From Bacteroidales bacterium (GTDB taxonomy: Bacteria; Bacteroidota; Bacteroidia; Bacteroidales; Marinifilaceae), in assembly GCA_015061245.1 (NCBI GenBank), contig SUWY01000004.1, positions 51,203-115,202 on the forward strand: a stretch of 64,000 bases of DNA, read 5' to 3'. The position numbers and the translations under genes were made by a program. The notes beneath the pieces were generated by a model. That model was not told the origin of the DNA. It did no database searches and saw nothing but the letters and a program-made list of their open reading frames with translations. Position 1 is the first letter of the stretch, and each line of letters begins with the position of its first letter. Positions 1 through 8,494 of this stretch are shown here, piece by piece.

Positions 1-1
1 G

Positions 2-1717
2 CGTCCGTATATTGATGATTTGATTCCAGGATATGACTTCTTGGCATATATCGATTTTTTGAAGGCGAAGGCTAAGTTTTCCATTCAATTGGGAGCGGTG
101 GTTCCTAAAATTTCCGATGAAGCTGAGATGAGTTGGAGCCGAGCTAAACATCCGCTTCTCTTTTTGAGTTTAAAGGCTGCAGGCAAGGAGTTGATACCTT
201 TGAATTTGGAGATAAATGAGGAGCAGAGAATCATAGTTATATCGGGTCCGAATGCCGGAGGTAAGTCGGTATGTTTGCAAACTGCAGGACTTTTGCAATA
301 TATGTTCCAGTGCGGAATTCCTGTGCCTGTAGACGACCATAGCATTTTCGGAATCTTCAATAATATCCTGATAGATATTGGCGATGAGCAATCAATCGAG
401 AACGATTTGAGTACCTACAGTTCTCACCTTATCAATATGAAGAATTTTGTCAAATTTGGCGATGAGCGAAGTTTGATTCTTATTGATGAGTTCGGAACCG
501 GTACAGAGCCTCTGCTCGGTGGGGCAATTGCCGAGGCTGTGTTGAAAAAACTTAATACTCAAAAGGTTCGTGGCGTAATAACTACCCACTATACCAATTT
601 GAAACTGGTTGCTTCGGAGGTTGACGGTATTACAAATGGAGCAATGCTTTACGATAGTGGTAGAATGACCCCGTTGTTTGAGTTGCGTATTGGAAAACCC
701 GGCTCTTCGTTTGCTTTCGAGATTGCCAAGAAGATTGGTCTTCCCAAGGAGATTTTGGACGAGGCCTCGCTCAAAATTGGTGAGGAGCAGGTCAACTATG
801 ATAAGCATTTGAAGGATATTGCTCGTGACAAACGTTATTGGGAGGAGAAGCGTAAGAAGATTCACGAGAATGAGAAGCGTTTGGATCAGGTTGTGGAGCG
901 TTATAGCAGTGAACTTGACCAGGCAGAGCGCGAGCGTAAGGAGATTATCCGTGAGGCAAAGGCAGAGGCGGAGCGTATCCTTTCCGAGGCTAATAAGGTG
1001 ATTGAGAATACTATTAAGGGTATTCGTGAAAGTCAGGCTGAGAAGGAGAAGACCAGAGAGCTGCGTTTGCAGATGGAGATTGAGAAGGAGCGGTTGTTGA
1101 GTAATGATAGCAGCGAAACAGAGTTGGCAATCCAGCGTAAGATAGAGCAGTTGCAACGCAGAAAAGAGCGTCGGGAGCAGAAGAAGGCTCAAGCTGCCGA
1201 TGGTGGTGCTCAGCCTGCTGTTACGGTAGCAAAGCCTGCGGAAATTCCATTGAGAGTAGGCGATGTTGTTCGTTTGCAGAATGGAGCTATTGCCGAGATT
1301 GTTCGTTTTAGCGGTAAGGAGGTTCAGGTTGCTATAGGTGAAATTCGCTCAACTGTTAAACTCTCTTCTGTTAAACGTATTTCCAAGAGTGAGGCAAAGA
1401 GTGCAATGGCCAATATGCCACAACGCAAGAGCAGTAGTTCAGTTGCTGCAATGAGCAGTGAACGTTTCAACTTTAAACCGGAGATAGATGTACGAGGAAT
1501 GCGAGTGGAGGAGGCTATTACCGAGGTTACTCACTTCCTTGACAATGCTTTGGTTTTGGGATATAAGGATTTAAGAGTGTTGCATGGAACCGGTACAGGT
1601 GCTTTGCGTATGATGTTACGTCAATGGTTGAACTGTAACCCATTGGTTAAGAGGGCACACGACGAGCATGTTACGCTTGGTGGTGCCGGAGTGACAGTGG
1701 TGGAGTTGGATATATAG
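2..1717 (+). CDS. mutS2: Endonuclease MutS2, 5'-truncated by the window edge
   Basis: About 571 codons of a MutS-family ATPase with a C-terminal Smr nuclease domain. The reading frame is open from base 2, so the N-terminal part (most of the MutS core) lies outside the window. Visible in order: Walker A GPNAGGKS near residue 83, Walker B-type LILIDEFGTGTEP near residue 160, a long charged coiled coil (about residues 250-400), a KOW-like segment, and a Smr domain at the end with DVRGMR and the HGTGTGALR signature. MutS2 proteins act on recombination intermediates and collided ribosomes rather than mismatches; which applies here cannot be told. It is convergent with the LUD gene, with only 4 bases between stop codons. 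Confidence 0.96.
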   Translation, partial: RPYIDDLIPGYDFLAYIDFLKAKAKFSIQLGAVVPKISDEAEMSWSRAKHPLLFLSLKAAGKELIPLNLEINEEQRIIVISGPNAGGKSVCLQTAGLLQYMFQCGIPVPVDDHSIFGIFNNILIDIGDEQSIENDLSTYSSHLINMKNFVKFGDERSLILIDEFGTGTEPLLGGAIAEAVLKKLNTQKVRGVITTHYTNLKLVASEVDGITNGAMLYDSGRMTPLFELRIGKPGSSFAFEIAKKIGLPKEILDEASLKIGEEQVNYDKHLKDIARDKRYWEEKRKKIHENEKRLDQVVERYSSELDQAERERKEIIREAKAEAERILSEANKVIENTIKGIRESQAEKEKTRELRLQMEIEKERLLSNDSSETELAIQRKIEQLQRRKERREQKKAQAADGGAQPAVTVAKPAEIPLRVGDVVRLQNGAIAEIVRFSGKEVQVAIGEIRSTVKLSSVKRISKSEAKSAMANMPQRKSSSSVAAMSSERFNFKPEIDVRGMRVEEAITEVTHFLDNALVLGYKDLRVLHGTGTGALRMMLRQWLNCNPLVKRAHDEHVTLGGAGVTVVELDI

Positions 1718-1721
1718 TTCT

Positions 1722-2348
1722 CTATAATCCTAACTCCTGGTCTATTAGAATTATCTGTATTCGGTGAGCAGGGAAGCACTTCTCAATAATGCTCCACTCG
1801 TTGCATATTCGTTGACTTGATGAGCAGTTCATACAGCTGCCGGTTTTTGCACATGGTGTATTGAAGCCGCTGTGACGTGCCACATTTTTCGGTGCAGCAA
1901 CTTCGCGAACTCGCTTCATGGCTTCGTCGAGATTTGTAGTAATCTTATTGGTTCCAATAAAGAGAACAACATTTAACGGTCCAAAGTTAATGCCGTTAAT
2001 TCTGTTGCCGTACATGTCTAAATTGACCAATAGTCCATCTTCGGTTACTGCGTTTGTTCCTGTTATAAATAGGTCTGTAAGCAGAGCTTTACGGCGCTGT
2101 TCATACTTCTTTTCAAAACTCCAGCCCTCGCCAAAACTTCTGACAAATTCAATGTCTGTGTGCTTCTCAAGCTCTTCAATGACTCCGGTTGCGCGCATTG
2201 TCATTGAGTCACCGATAGAGAAACTTTTTACATTTAATCCTGGTAAAATGGTATTGAAAAATATATCATGAGCCTCTTTGCAGTTTGTTACATGGTGAAC
2301 TGTAAAGTTGTTGGCTTTTAATGAGTTGATAGTCTTTTCGATGTTCAT
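1722..2348 (-). CDS. LUD-domain protein (LutC/YkgG-like)
   Basis: A 208-residue protein of the LUD (DUF162) family, related to LutC, a subunit of lactate-utilisation complexes. The central stretch with SIGDSMT, GTNAVTEDG and GNRINGINFGP matches the LUD nucleotide/phosphate-binding fold. It ends in a cysteine-rich tail (CAKTGSCMNC followed by a further C) that could bind a metal or Fe-S cluster; this is common in stand-alone Bacteroidota LUD proteins. No lutA or lutB partner is present. It starts 4 bases after the C11 peptidase lipoprotein on the same strand, so the two are probably cotranscribed. The physiological role is unknown. Confidence 0.85.
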   Translation of the reverse strand: MNIEKTINSLKANNFTVHHVTNCKEAHDIFFNTILPGLNVKSFSIGDSMTMRATGVIEELEKHTDIEFVRSFGEGWSFEKKYEQRRKALLTDLFITGTNAVTEDGLLVNLDMYGNRINGINFGPLNVVLFIGTNKITTNLDEAMKRVREVAAPKNVARHSGFNTPCAKTGSCMNCSSSQRICNEWSIIEKCFPAHRIQIILIDQELGL

Positions 2349-2352
2349 TTGC

Positions 2353-3591
2353 TTAATACTCTACAATACTGTTTAATACATAATCCATTCCAGAGGCACT
2401 ACACCAATCGTAGTTGTAGTAGTAGCTGTTTGCAATTGGAATGGTTGGGTCGGGCCAATAACAACTCAACCCACAACAGGTTTTAAGTTCAAAGTAGTTC
2501 TGGAAGTTGATATATTTTGAGTGGGCCTCATATTTGATCAATTCGTTCAAATCACTCTTCAGTTGTTCCAATAGCTCCTCACTGTTTTCAATATTCTCGT
2601 TTCCGGGAGTTGCCAAAAGTTTTTCAGCCAAATCGATAATATCGAAACAACATGTTACATAGCTGAAACAGTATTGTGAACCATCAAAATATTGTACTCT
2701 GTTGAGCTGAAGGAGTGCCAGGGCATCGTCACTGCTGGCATCAATAATGGCTTTGAAACTTTGTGCAAGGTTTTCAATGGCTTTACACTTGATTAACGAG
2801 ATGGTGTAGGTTGTGCCTGTTGCATGGTACATTGCTTTGAATTTCTCGCATATTGTTTTGTAGTCACTTTCTGTAGTTGCGGTGCATATCAAGTCAATCT
2901 CATCGTAAGGGAATCCTTTGATGGGAAGTTCTGTTGGTGCAGCCATGATGTAGTCGGCCTTGTTGCGAAGTTGCATAATGACCTCGGCTTGAGCCATAAA
3001 GCAGGCATCAAAGATAATGTAGTCAAACTTCATATCTTTTGGTATGATCTGAGCGAACTCGTCCATCTCAATGTAGTTAGTGCCATCGGGACCTAATGAA
3101 CGACCGGACATCATATTGGGGTTTGGAAACCAACCGCTTCCATGTGAGCCCCATACCAAACTGTACGAGTTTGCGGGGTACTCCTTCTTGACCATCTCGA
3201 AGAAGTTTTTCAAATTACTTGGAGATAGGGAGTTTCTCTCTTTGTACTCAGTGACGCATAGAGTATCACCGCATTTTAGTTGCGGAGAGTACTTTATCTC
3301 GTAGAGACGTGGAGTGGGTGGTATATTTTCAACCCTTGTGTATAGATCTATGTATGCCAATACATTTATTTTTTGAGGGTCGACTTGGTTGCTCATACTT
3401 GAACAAATACGGTTCAAGTTGTCTGCAATCCAGTTACCAATCTTGAACTCTTCGCCAGCCAGGTAGAATATTACCGTACGCTCTTTTACAGTTTCAGTTC
3501 CGGGTGTAATTGGTTCATCTTCTGAATTATCGCTACATGCAATAAGCGAGAAAAATGCTATGAGTAAGAATGTTAACTTCAAGTGTTTCAT
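2353..3591 (-). CDS. Clostripain-family (C11) cysteine peptidase lipoprotein
   Basis: 412 residues. The N-terminus is a lipoprotein signal (hydrophobic stretch then LIAC, lipidated Cys19), so it should sit on the cell envelope. The catalytic dyad of family C11 is visible: His150 in WGSHGSGW and Cys197 in FDACFMAQAE. C11 peptidases (clostripain, fragipain, PmC11) cut after Arg/Lys and are often self-activated. Length and motif spacing fit the Bacteroidota members. A -7 box lies about 31 bases upstream of the ATG. The LUD gene follows in the same transcript. Confidence 0.9.
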   Translation of the reverse strand: MKHLKLTFLLIAFFSLIACSDNSEDEPITPGTETVKERTVIFYLAGEEFKIGNWIADNLNRICSSMSNQVDPQKINVLAYIDLYTRVENIPPTPRLYEIKYSPQLKCGDTLCVTEYKERNSLSPSNLKNFFEMVKKEYPANSYSLVWGSHGSGWFPNPNMMSGRSLGPDGTNYIEMDEFAQIIPKDMKFDYIIFDACFMAQAEVIMQLRNKADYIMAAPTELPIKGFPYDEIDLICTATTESDYKTICEKFKAMYHATGTTYTISLIKCKAIENLAQSFKAIIDASSDDALALLQLNRVQYFDGSQYCFSYVTCCFDIIDLAEKLLATPGNENIENSEELLEQLKSDLNELIKYEAHSKYINFQNYFELKTCCGLSCYWPDPTIPIANSYYYNYDWCSASGMDYVLNSIVEY

Positions 3592-3621
3592 ATCTATTTT
3601 AGTTCAAGTTCTAATTTTTGC

Positions 3622-3629
3622 CAAAAGTA
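3622..3629 (-). promoter_or_regulatory. Bacteroidota -7 promoter box for the C11 peptidase operon
   Basis: Minus-strand TACTTTTG matches TAnnTTTG about 30 bases from the start codon at 3591. No clear -33 TTTG is visible. Confidence 0.55.
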
Positions 3630-3663
3630 CTAATTTTTCTTAATAGAATATGTAAAAAATTCT

Positions 3664-3671
3664 TAACTTTG
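3664..3671 (+). promoter_or_regulatory. Bacteroidota -7 promoter box for the 3.7-16 kb operon
   Basis: TAACTTTG matches TAnnTTTG, about 50 bases before the ATG at 3721. It lies back-to-back with the minus-strand promoter at 3622, giving a divergent intergenic region. Confidence 0.6.
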
Positions 3672-3720
3672 CAAAAGTGCCAATCTGGTACCTGGCTGAA
3701 TTAATAAAAGAGATTTGCGT

Positions 3721-4662
3721 ATGGAGGCAGTATGCTATGCAGTTGATAGAGCACTATTGTTAGCAGAATTAGCCAATGTCCACCATTTGCGTAGTAGCAA
3801 TAAGGGGGGCAATGAGATATATACTTTTACTGCACACGATGCTCCCAATTTGATGAGAGAGGTGGGCAGAATTAGAGAGTTAGCATTTAGAGCAGCAGGA
3901 GGAGGAACCGGTAAGAGTTGCGATATTGATGAGTTCGATTTGCGTGAGGATAATCCATGTATTCAATTGATTGTGTGGGATCCGGATGCGCAGGTGATAA
4001 TGGGCGGTTATCGTTATCAGTTTTGTAAGAGTATGCCATTGGATAAAGATGGTATTCCAGAGATGGCGGTAAGCGAGATATTCACTTTGTCAGAGAAGTT
4101 TATCAAGGATTATCTTCCATATACAATTGAGTTGGGACGCTCTTTTGTTCATCCTCATTACCAATCAACCCAGGCATCGCGAAAGTCGTTATATGCATTG
4201 GACAATCTTTGGGATGGATTGGGGGCTTTGACTGTCGATAATCCCGAGATTAAGTATTTCTTGGGTAAGGTTACAATGTATAGAAACTTCGATATCTTGT
4301 CAAGAAATATGATTCTCTATTTTATGCAGAGATATTTCGGAGATAAGGAGCAGTTGGTTACTCCCAAACCGGAGTATGAGTTGCAGATTGATTTGGCGGG
4401 TATTGAAGGAATGTTTGCGAGTGATAACTATACCGAGGATTATAAGATCCTCTCTAAGCAGGTACGTGAGCAGGGTACAAATATTCCTCCGTTGGTGAAT
4501 GCCTATATGGGGTTGTCGCCAACTATGAAGGTTTTCGGAACATCGCTCAATCCATTTTTTGGCGATGTAGAGGAGACCGGTATTTTAATAACAATTGAAG
4601 ATGTGTACGAGGCTAAGAAGATGAGACATATTGAGACATATCAGCCTTGTTCCGAGAGTTAA
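3721..4662 (+). CDS. GNAT-fold N-acyltransferase, GlsB/OlsB-like
   Basis: 313 residues from the ATG at 3721 (an upstream in-frame TTG at 3715 is less likely). The protein resembles the Acetyltransf_5/hemolysin-type acyl-ACP N-acyltransferases, which include OlsB (ornithine lipids) and GlsB (glycine lipids/commendamide in Bacteroides). Supporting segments are REVGRIRELAFRAAGGGTGK near residue 45, ELGRSFVHPHYQ near residue 140, and a second half with FGDVEETGIL. Such enzymes move a 3-hydroxyacyl chain from acyl-ACP to an amino acid at the inner membrane. The O-acyltransferase partner GlsA is not in the window. First gene of a long run; pdxA-like follows after 19 bases. Confidence 0.75.
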   Translation: MEAVCYAVDRALLLAELANVHHLRSSNKGGNEIYTFTAHDAPNLMREVGRIRELAFRAAGGGTGKSCDIDEFDLREDNPCIQLIVWDPDAQVIMGGYRYQFCKSMPLDKDGIPEMAVSEIFTLSEKFIKDYLPYTIELGRSFVHPHYQSTQASRKSLYALDNLWDGLGALTVDNPEIKYFLGKVTMYRNFDILSRNMILYFMQRYFGDKEQLVTPKPEYELQIDLAGIEGMFASDNYTEDYKILSKQVREQGTNIPPLVNAYMGLSPTMKVFGTSLNPFFGDVEETGILITIEDVYEAKKMRHIETYQPCSES

Positions 4663-4681
4663 TTATTTGAAGAGAAAAGTT

Positions 4682-5788
4682 ATGAGTGAAAAGTTGATTG
4701 TGGGCATGGCCCAGGGCGATATAAATGGAGTTGGAAGTGAGATTTTGGTTAAGCTTCTTGCCGACAATAAGATGTGTGAGGTTTGTACTCCTTTGGTAAT
4801 TGGTTCTCCTAAGGTTTTGGGATATTACAAAAAGAGTATTGAGAGCGAGGAGGAGCCTGTAAATTTGGTTACAAATCTTATTCAAAAGCCTGAAGATGCT
4901 TCTGACAAGAGAACCAATGTTATCAACTGTTTTGGCGATGAGGTTCGTGTAGATCCGGGAATTGAGACCAAAGTATCTGATGAGTGTGCTATGCTTGCAT
5001 TGAAGCAGGGATTGGATTATATTGACAATAATCGTATCGATGTTTTGGTAACTGCTCCTATGGGTGATTATGCTTATGACTTGGAGCGTGCGACCTCGCT
5101 TATACACTATTTGGCAGTAAGATATGAGAGTGATTATCTTTTGCCATTATATGTTGGTGAGCATATGAAGTTGGCCTTTATCACCTCGGGTAAGAGCGTG
5201 AAGGATTCATTGTCACAGTTGACTATCCCCAATATCATTAAGCGTTTGAAGATGATTAAACGTGCAATGGAGCGTGATTTTGGAATTGATAAACCTAAAA
5301 TTGCGGTATTGGCTTTGAATGCTTCGACAGGTGATGGCATTTTTGGCGATGAGGAGGAGAGAATTATCAAGCCGGCAATAGAGCAGGCTCGTGAGGAGAA
5401 TATCTTTGCTGTGGGACCATACGCTGCAGATCGTTTCTTCTCGGAGAAGATGTATGAGAAGTTCGATGTGGTATTGGCTCTGCACAATGATCAAGGTATG
5501 ATTCCTTTCAAGAGTGTCGAGGGAAATAGCGGTGTTATTTCTGTTGCAGGATTACCATGTGTCTTAACAACGCCGGTTCACGGTGTGGCATATGATATTG
5601 TTGATAAGGGATGTGCAGATACACAGGGAGTTGCAAATGCAATCTACTTGGCTATTGATATTTACAAGGCAAGAGAGGAGTATGCAGAGCTTACCAAAAA
5701 TCCGTTGAAACGTTACGATGTGGGTGGTGATAAGCGTGAGTCTGATTTGAATGTGGAGCAAATAGCCGGTGTGAGTGAGAACCAGTAA
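4682..5788 (+). CDS. PdxA-family protein lacking the metal ligands
   Basis: 368 residues, PdxA fold end to end. PdxA (4-hydroxythreonine-4-phosphate dehydrogenase) makes a pyridoxal-5'-phosphate precursor using NAD and three metal-binding histidines. Aligned by eye to E. coli PdxA, GHTEF becomes SLIHY (H166 to Leu140), TTH becomes TSG (H211 to Gly170), and YHDQG becomes HNDQG (H266 to Asn269). The substrate segment GPVHK becomes APMGD, and LNPHAGEGG becomes LNASTGDGI. Other family blocks are kept (GINGVGSE-like N-terminus, VHGVAYDIVDKG near the end). It may be a diverged paralogue with another dehydrogenase role rather than the vitamin B6 enzyme. Start at ATG 4682; an in-frame ATG at 4631 lies inside the previous gene. 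Confidence 0.85.
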   Translation: MSEKLIVGMAQGDINGVGSEILVKLLADNKMCEVCTPLVIGSPKVLGYYKKSIESEEEPVNLVTNLIQKPEDASDKRTNVINCFGDEVRVDPGIETKVSDECAMLALKQGLDYIDNNRIDVLVTAPMGDYAYDLERATSLIHYLAVRYESDYLLPLYVGEHMKLAFITSGKSVKDSLSQLTIPNIIKRLKMIKRAMERDFGIDKPKIAVLALNASTGDGIFGDEEERIIKPAIEQAREENIFAVGPYAADRFFSEKMYEKFDVVLALHNDQGMIPFKSVEGNSGVISVAGLPCVLTTPVHGVAYDIVDKGCADTQGVANAIYLAIDIYKAREEYAELTKNPLKRYDVGGDKRESDLNVEQIAGVSENQ

Positions 5789-5806
5789 ACCTAAATATAG
5801 CGTGTT

Positions 5807-7291
5807 ATGAAACAGGCATTACAAAACACATTTGTTGCAAATTTGGCAATTATATTGGGCGATTTTATATTGCTTAATGTGGTGTTTGCAATTTTGTTTA
5901 ATCTCTATCCTGAGATATTGAACTATAGAACAGAGGAGAGTTTTAACAAAGATGAGTATTTCCTTTTGGTAAATCTATTCTATTTGCCATGTGTTATTTT
6001 GTGGCCTCCTATTCTGGTTGATAGATTCTCTAAGTTGGAAAATATTATGAAGCGAACTGTATATATGGTTTTGCTTCATGCTATGTGTTTTGTTCTGTAT
6101 ATCTTTGCTATACATTCAAATTTAATGTTTCCGTATACAATTGGTCAGACATTGCGAATCAGTTTGCCATGGCCTAATATTGTAAGGATTTTGGGTGTAT
6201 ATATATCATGGTGGGGTTGCCTGTTCTTGTGGCGTTTCTGTGTTCGTTTGCTTATTCGTCGAATCAGAGCATCAAGATTCTATAAACGCAGATTAGTTGT
6301 CTTTGTAGGTACACACAAAGATGCGTTGGAGTTGTGGAAACAGTTGCAGGATGTGGGAATAGGTTACAGAACTCTTGGATATTTTGCTGATACTGTTGAT
6401 GAGCGATGGCAGATGAATATTTTGTCGGGAGGTAAAAAACTTCCGCCTGCAACATATTTGGGTAAGGTTGAGGAGTTGAAGAGTTGGTTGGAGAACAATC
6501 AGGTGCAAGAGTTGTATTGTTGCTTGCAAACATCTGATACCGAGCGTATTGATGAGATATACACCTTGTGTGAGAAGTTGTGTATCCGTTTCTATGCGGT
6601 TCCCGATGTTAAGTCGATGTATCTGTACAATATGCGTTATGCAATGATGGGTAAGGTGATGATTATGCAGGAGAGAAAAGAGCCATTATTGCAGCAGGGG
6701 AATAGAATTATAAAAAGGACATTTGATCTTATTGTGTCCGGCTTATTCTTGGTAACGCTCTTCCCGTGGATATATCTTTTTGTTGCAATTGTAACAAAAG
6801 TAACATCGCCCGGACCTGTTTTCTTTAAGCAGGAGCGTTCAGGCCTTAACGGTAAGGTGTTCACAATGTATAAGTTCCGTTCAATGCATGTGAATAAGGA
6901 TGCGGATAGAATTCAGGCAACCGAGAATGATCCGAGAAAGACTAAATTTGGTAACTTCTTGAGAAAGAGTAGTATAGATGAGTTACCTCAGTTTATTAAT
7001 GTCTTTAAGGGTGATATGTCTGTTGTGGGACCTCGTCCACACATGTTGCTACATACAGAGATGTATTCTGAGTTGATTAAACAGTATATGGTTCGCCATT
7101 TGGCAAAGCCCGGTGTTACCGGTTGGGCTCAAGTTACCGGATATCGCGGAGAGACTAAGGAGTTGGAGCAGATGGAGGGACGCGTAAGACGTGATATTTA
7201 CTACATTGAGCATTGGTCTTTGTGGCTTGATATCCGTATTATGTTTATGACTGTTTACAATGCAATTGCAGGAGATAAAAATGCCTATTGA
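5807..7291 (+). CDS. Polyprenyl-phosphate sugar-1-phosphate transferase (initiating exopolysaccharide transferase)
   Basis: 494 residues of the WbaP/WcaJ-type polyisoprenyl-phosphate hexose-1-phosphate transferase family. Four to five N-terminal membrane segments (about residues 10-150) precede a CoA_binding_3-like Rossmann region (FVGTHKDALELWKQL). The C-terminal catalytic domain has the re-entrant helix (KRTFDLIVSG), KVTSPGPVFFKQERSG, MYKFRSM, SSIDELPQFINVFKGDMS and VGPRP. It loads the first sugar phosphate onto undecaprenyl phosphate in the inner membrane. No glycosyltransferases, flippase or polymerase follow. The last 11 bases overlap the UpxY-like gene. Confidence 0.93.
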   Translation: MKQALQNTFVANLAIILGDFILLNVVFAILFNLYPEILNYRTEESFNKDEYFLLVNLFYLPCVILWPPILVDRFSKLENIMKRTVYMVLLHAMCFVLYIFAIHSNLMFPYTIGQTLRISLPWPNIVRILGVYISWWGCLFLWRFCVRLLIRRIRASRFYKRRLVVFVGTHKDALELWKQLQDVGIGYRTLGYFADTVDERWQMNILSGGKKLPPATYLGKVEELKSWLENNQVQELYCCLQTSDTERIDEIYTLCEKLCIRFYAVPDVKSMYLYNMRYAMMGKVMIMQERKEPLLQQGNRIIKRTFDLIVSGLFLVTLFPWIYLFVAIVTKVTSPGPVFFKQERSGLNGKVFTMYKFRSMHVNKDADRIQATENDPRKTKFGNFLRKSSIDELPQFINVFKGDMSVVGPRPHMLLHTEMYSELIKQYMVRHLAKPGVTGWAQVTGYRGETKELEQMEGRVRRDIYYIEHWSLWLDIRIMFMTVYNAIAGDKNAY

Positions 7292-7799
7292 TGATAATGA
7301 AAAGAGTTGGCTTGTCGCTCATGTACGACTTTTTCATGAGAAGAAGTGTGTGGAGCGATTGCAGAAACTCAATATAGAGACCTATCTACCTATACGCAGT
7401 GAGTTGCACTATTGGAAAGATAGAAAGAAGAAGGTTGACAGAGTTTTGACACCACAAATGGTTTTCGTTCACGTTACGACGGGTGAACGTATTACTGTGT
7501 TGGAAGATAGATCTGTTACCCATTTTTATGCCTTTCCGGGTAGTGGAAAAGCCACTGTAGTTCCTGATTCTCAGATGAAGAGTTTTATGTTCCTGGTAGG
7601 AAATGCCGATAGTGAGGTGGAATTTACCAGCGAGTCGTTAAAAAAAGGTGATAAAGTTAAGGTTTTACGCGGACCTTTGGCTAACTTAGAGGCCGAATAT
7701 GTAAGGGTAGGAAATAAGTCGAAAGTTGCCATTAGAGTGAATGATTTAGGGTGTGCGCTTGTCGAAATTCCGCTTACATGGATTGAGAAATTAGATTGA
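7281..7799 (+). CDS. UpxY-family NusG-like transcription antiterminator
   Basis: 172 residues from ATG 7281, which has a purine-rich GGAGATAAAA just upstream; an earlier in-frame codon at 7260 lies inside the preceding gene. N-terminal NGN-type domain (SWLVAHVRLFHEKKCVERL, ETYLPI, PQMVFVHV) and C-terminal KOW-type segment (KGDKVKVLRGPLANLEAEYV). UpxY proteins are NusG paralogues that let RNA polymerase read through the leaders of capsule operons in Bacteroides. Here it lies in the middle of an operon beside an initiating sugar transferase, with no capsule locus attached, so its target is either elsewhere or the long downstream run itself. Confidence 0.88.
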   Translation: MPIDDNEKSWLVAHVRLFHEKKCVERLQKLNIETYLPIRSELHYWKDRKKKVDRVLTPQMVFVHVTTGERITVLEDRSVTHFYAFPGSGKATVVPDSQMKSFMFLVGNADSEVEFTSESLKKGDKVKVLRGPLANLEAEYVRVGNKSKVAIRVNDLGCALVEIPLTWIEKLD

Positions 7800-7818
7800 T
7801 TTTTAAACGGTTGGATTT

Positions 7819-8490
7819 ATGTTTACGGGTTTGTTCGAAGCTTTTACTCCTAAAACATCGTTGATGTGGGTTATGGAGTTTGTGGGAACATTTGCGTTTG
7901 CAATTAGTGGATTGCGTTTGGCTGCCGCCAAGAATTTTGATTGGTATGGTGCATTTGTAGTGGGGTTGGCTGTTGCGATTGGTGGTGGAACCATTCGTGA
8001 TGTTTTGTTGAATACAACGCCGTTCTGGATGACTAATCCAATCTATTTGATTATTACAGGAGTTGCTTTAGTTTACACAATAGTCTTTTCGAAGCATATT
8101 GTAAAGATGAAGTCAACTTTTTTCATTTTTGATACTGTGGGTTTGGCTCTTTATGCAGTAGTTGGAGTTGAGAAGACTCTCTCATTCGGATTTCCATTGT
8201 GGGTGGCTACCGGTATGGGATTGTTAACCGCCACAGCCGGAGGTGTTTTAAGAGATATCTTAATTAACGAGATACCTCTTATTTTCCGTAAAGAGCTTTA
8301 TGCAACTCTATGTATTCTTGGAGGTATGGTTTTTGGCTTTTGCCAATGGATGGGTTTGGATATTCTGTGGACTGAAATAATAAGTTTCTTGGTTATCTTC
8401 TTGACAAGAGTATTTTCAGTCAAATATCATATTGCTTTGCCTAAGATTAAGAGCAGAGTTGGCGATAATGCAATGGATGATTTTCAATAA
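7819..8490 (+). CDS. TRIC-type cation channel family protein (UPF0126, YicG-like)
   Basis: 223 residues with about seven hydrophobic segments arranged as an inverted repeat of two three-helix halves. The two family signatures GGGTIRDVLL (near residue 55) and AGGVLRDILI (near residue 141) are both present; in prokaryotic TRIC channels these glycine-rich kinks line the pore. They conduct monovalent cations across the inner membrane. Gap to UpxY is 19 bases and to the peptidase 4 bases, so it is in the same transcript. Confidence 0.9.
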   Translation: MFTGLFEAFTPKTSLMWVMEFVGTFAFAISGLRLAAAKNFDWYGAFVVGLAVAIGGGTIRDVLLNTTPFWMTNPIYLIITGVALVYTIVFSKHIVKMKSTFFIFDTVGLALYAVVGVEKTLSFGFPLWVATGMGLLTATAGGVLRDILINEIPLIFRKELYATLCILGGMVFGFCQWMGLDILWTEIISFLVIFLTRVFSVKYHIALPKIKSRVGDNAMDDFQ

Positions 8491-8494
8491 AGAT

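Noticed and set aside
392..1192. 266-codon open frame on the minus strand inside mutS2
   Set aside because: It is the antisense of a strongly conserved MutS2 coding region with regular codon use; Leu/Thr-rich composition is typical of a shadow frame.
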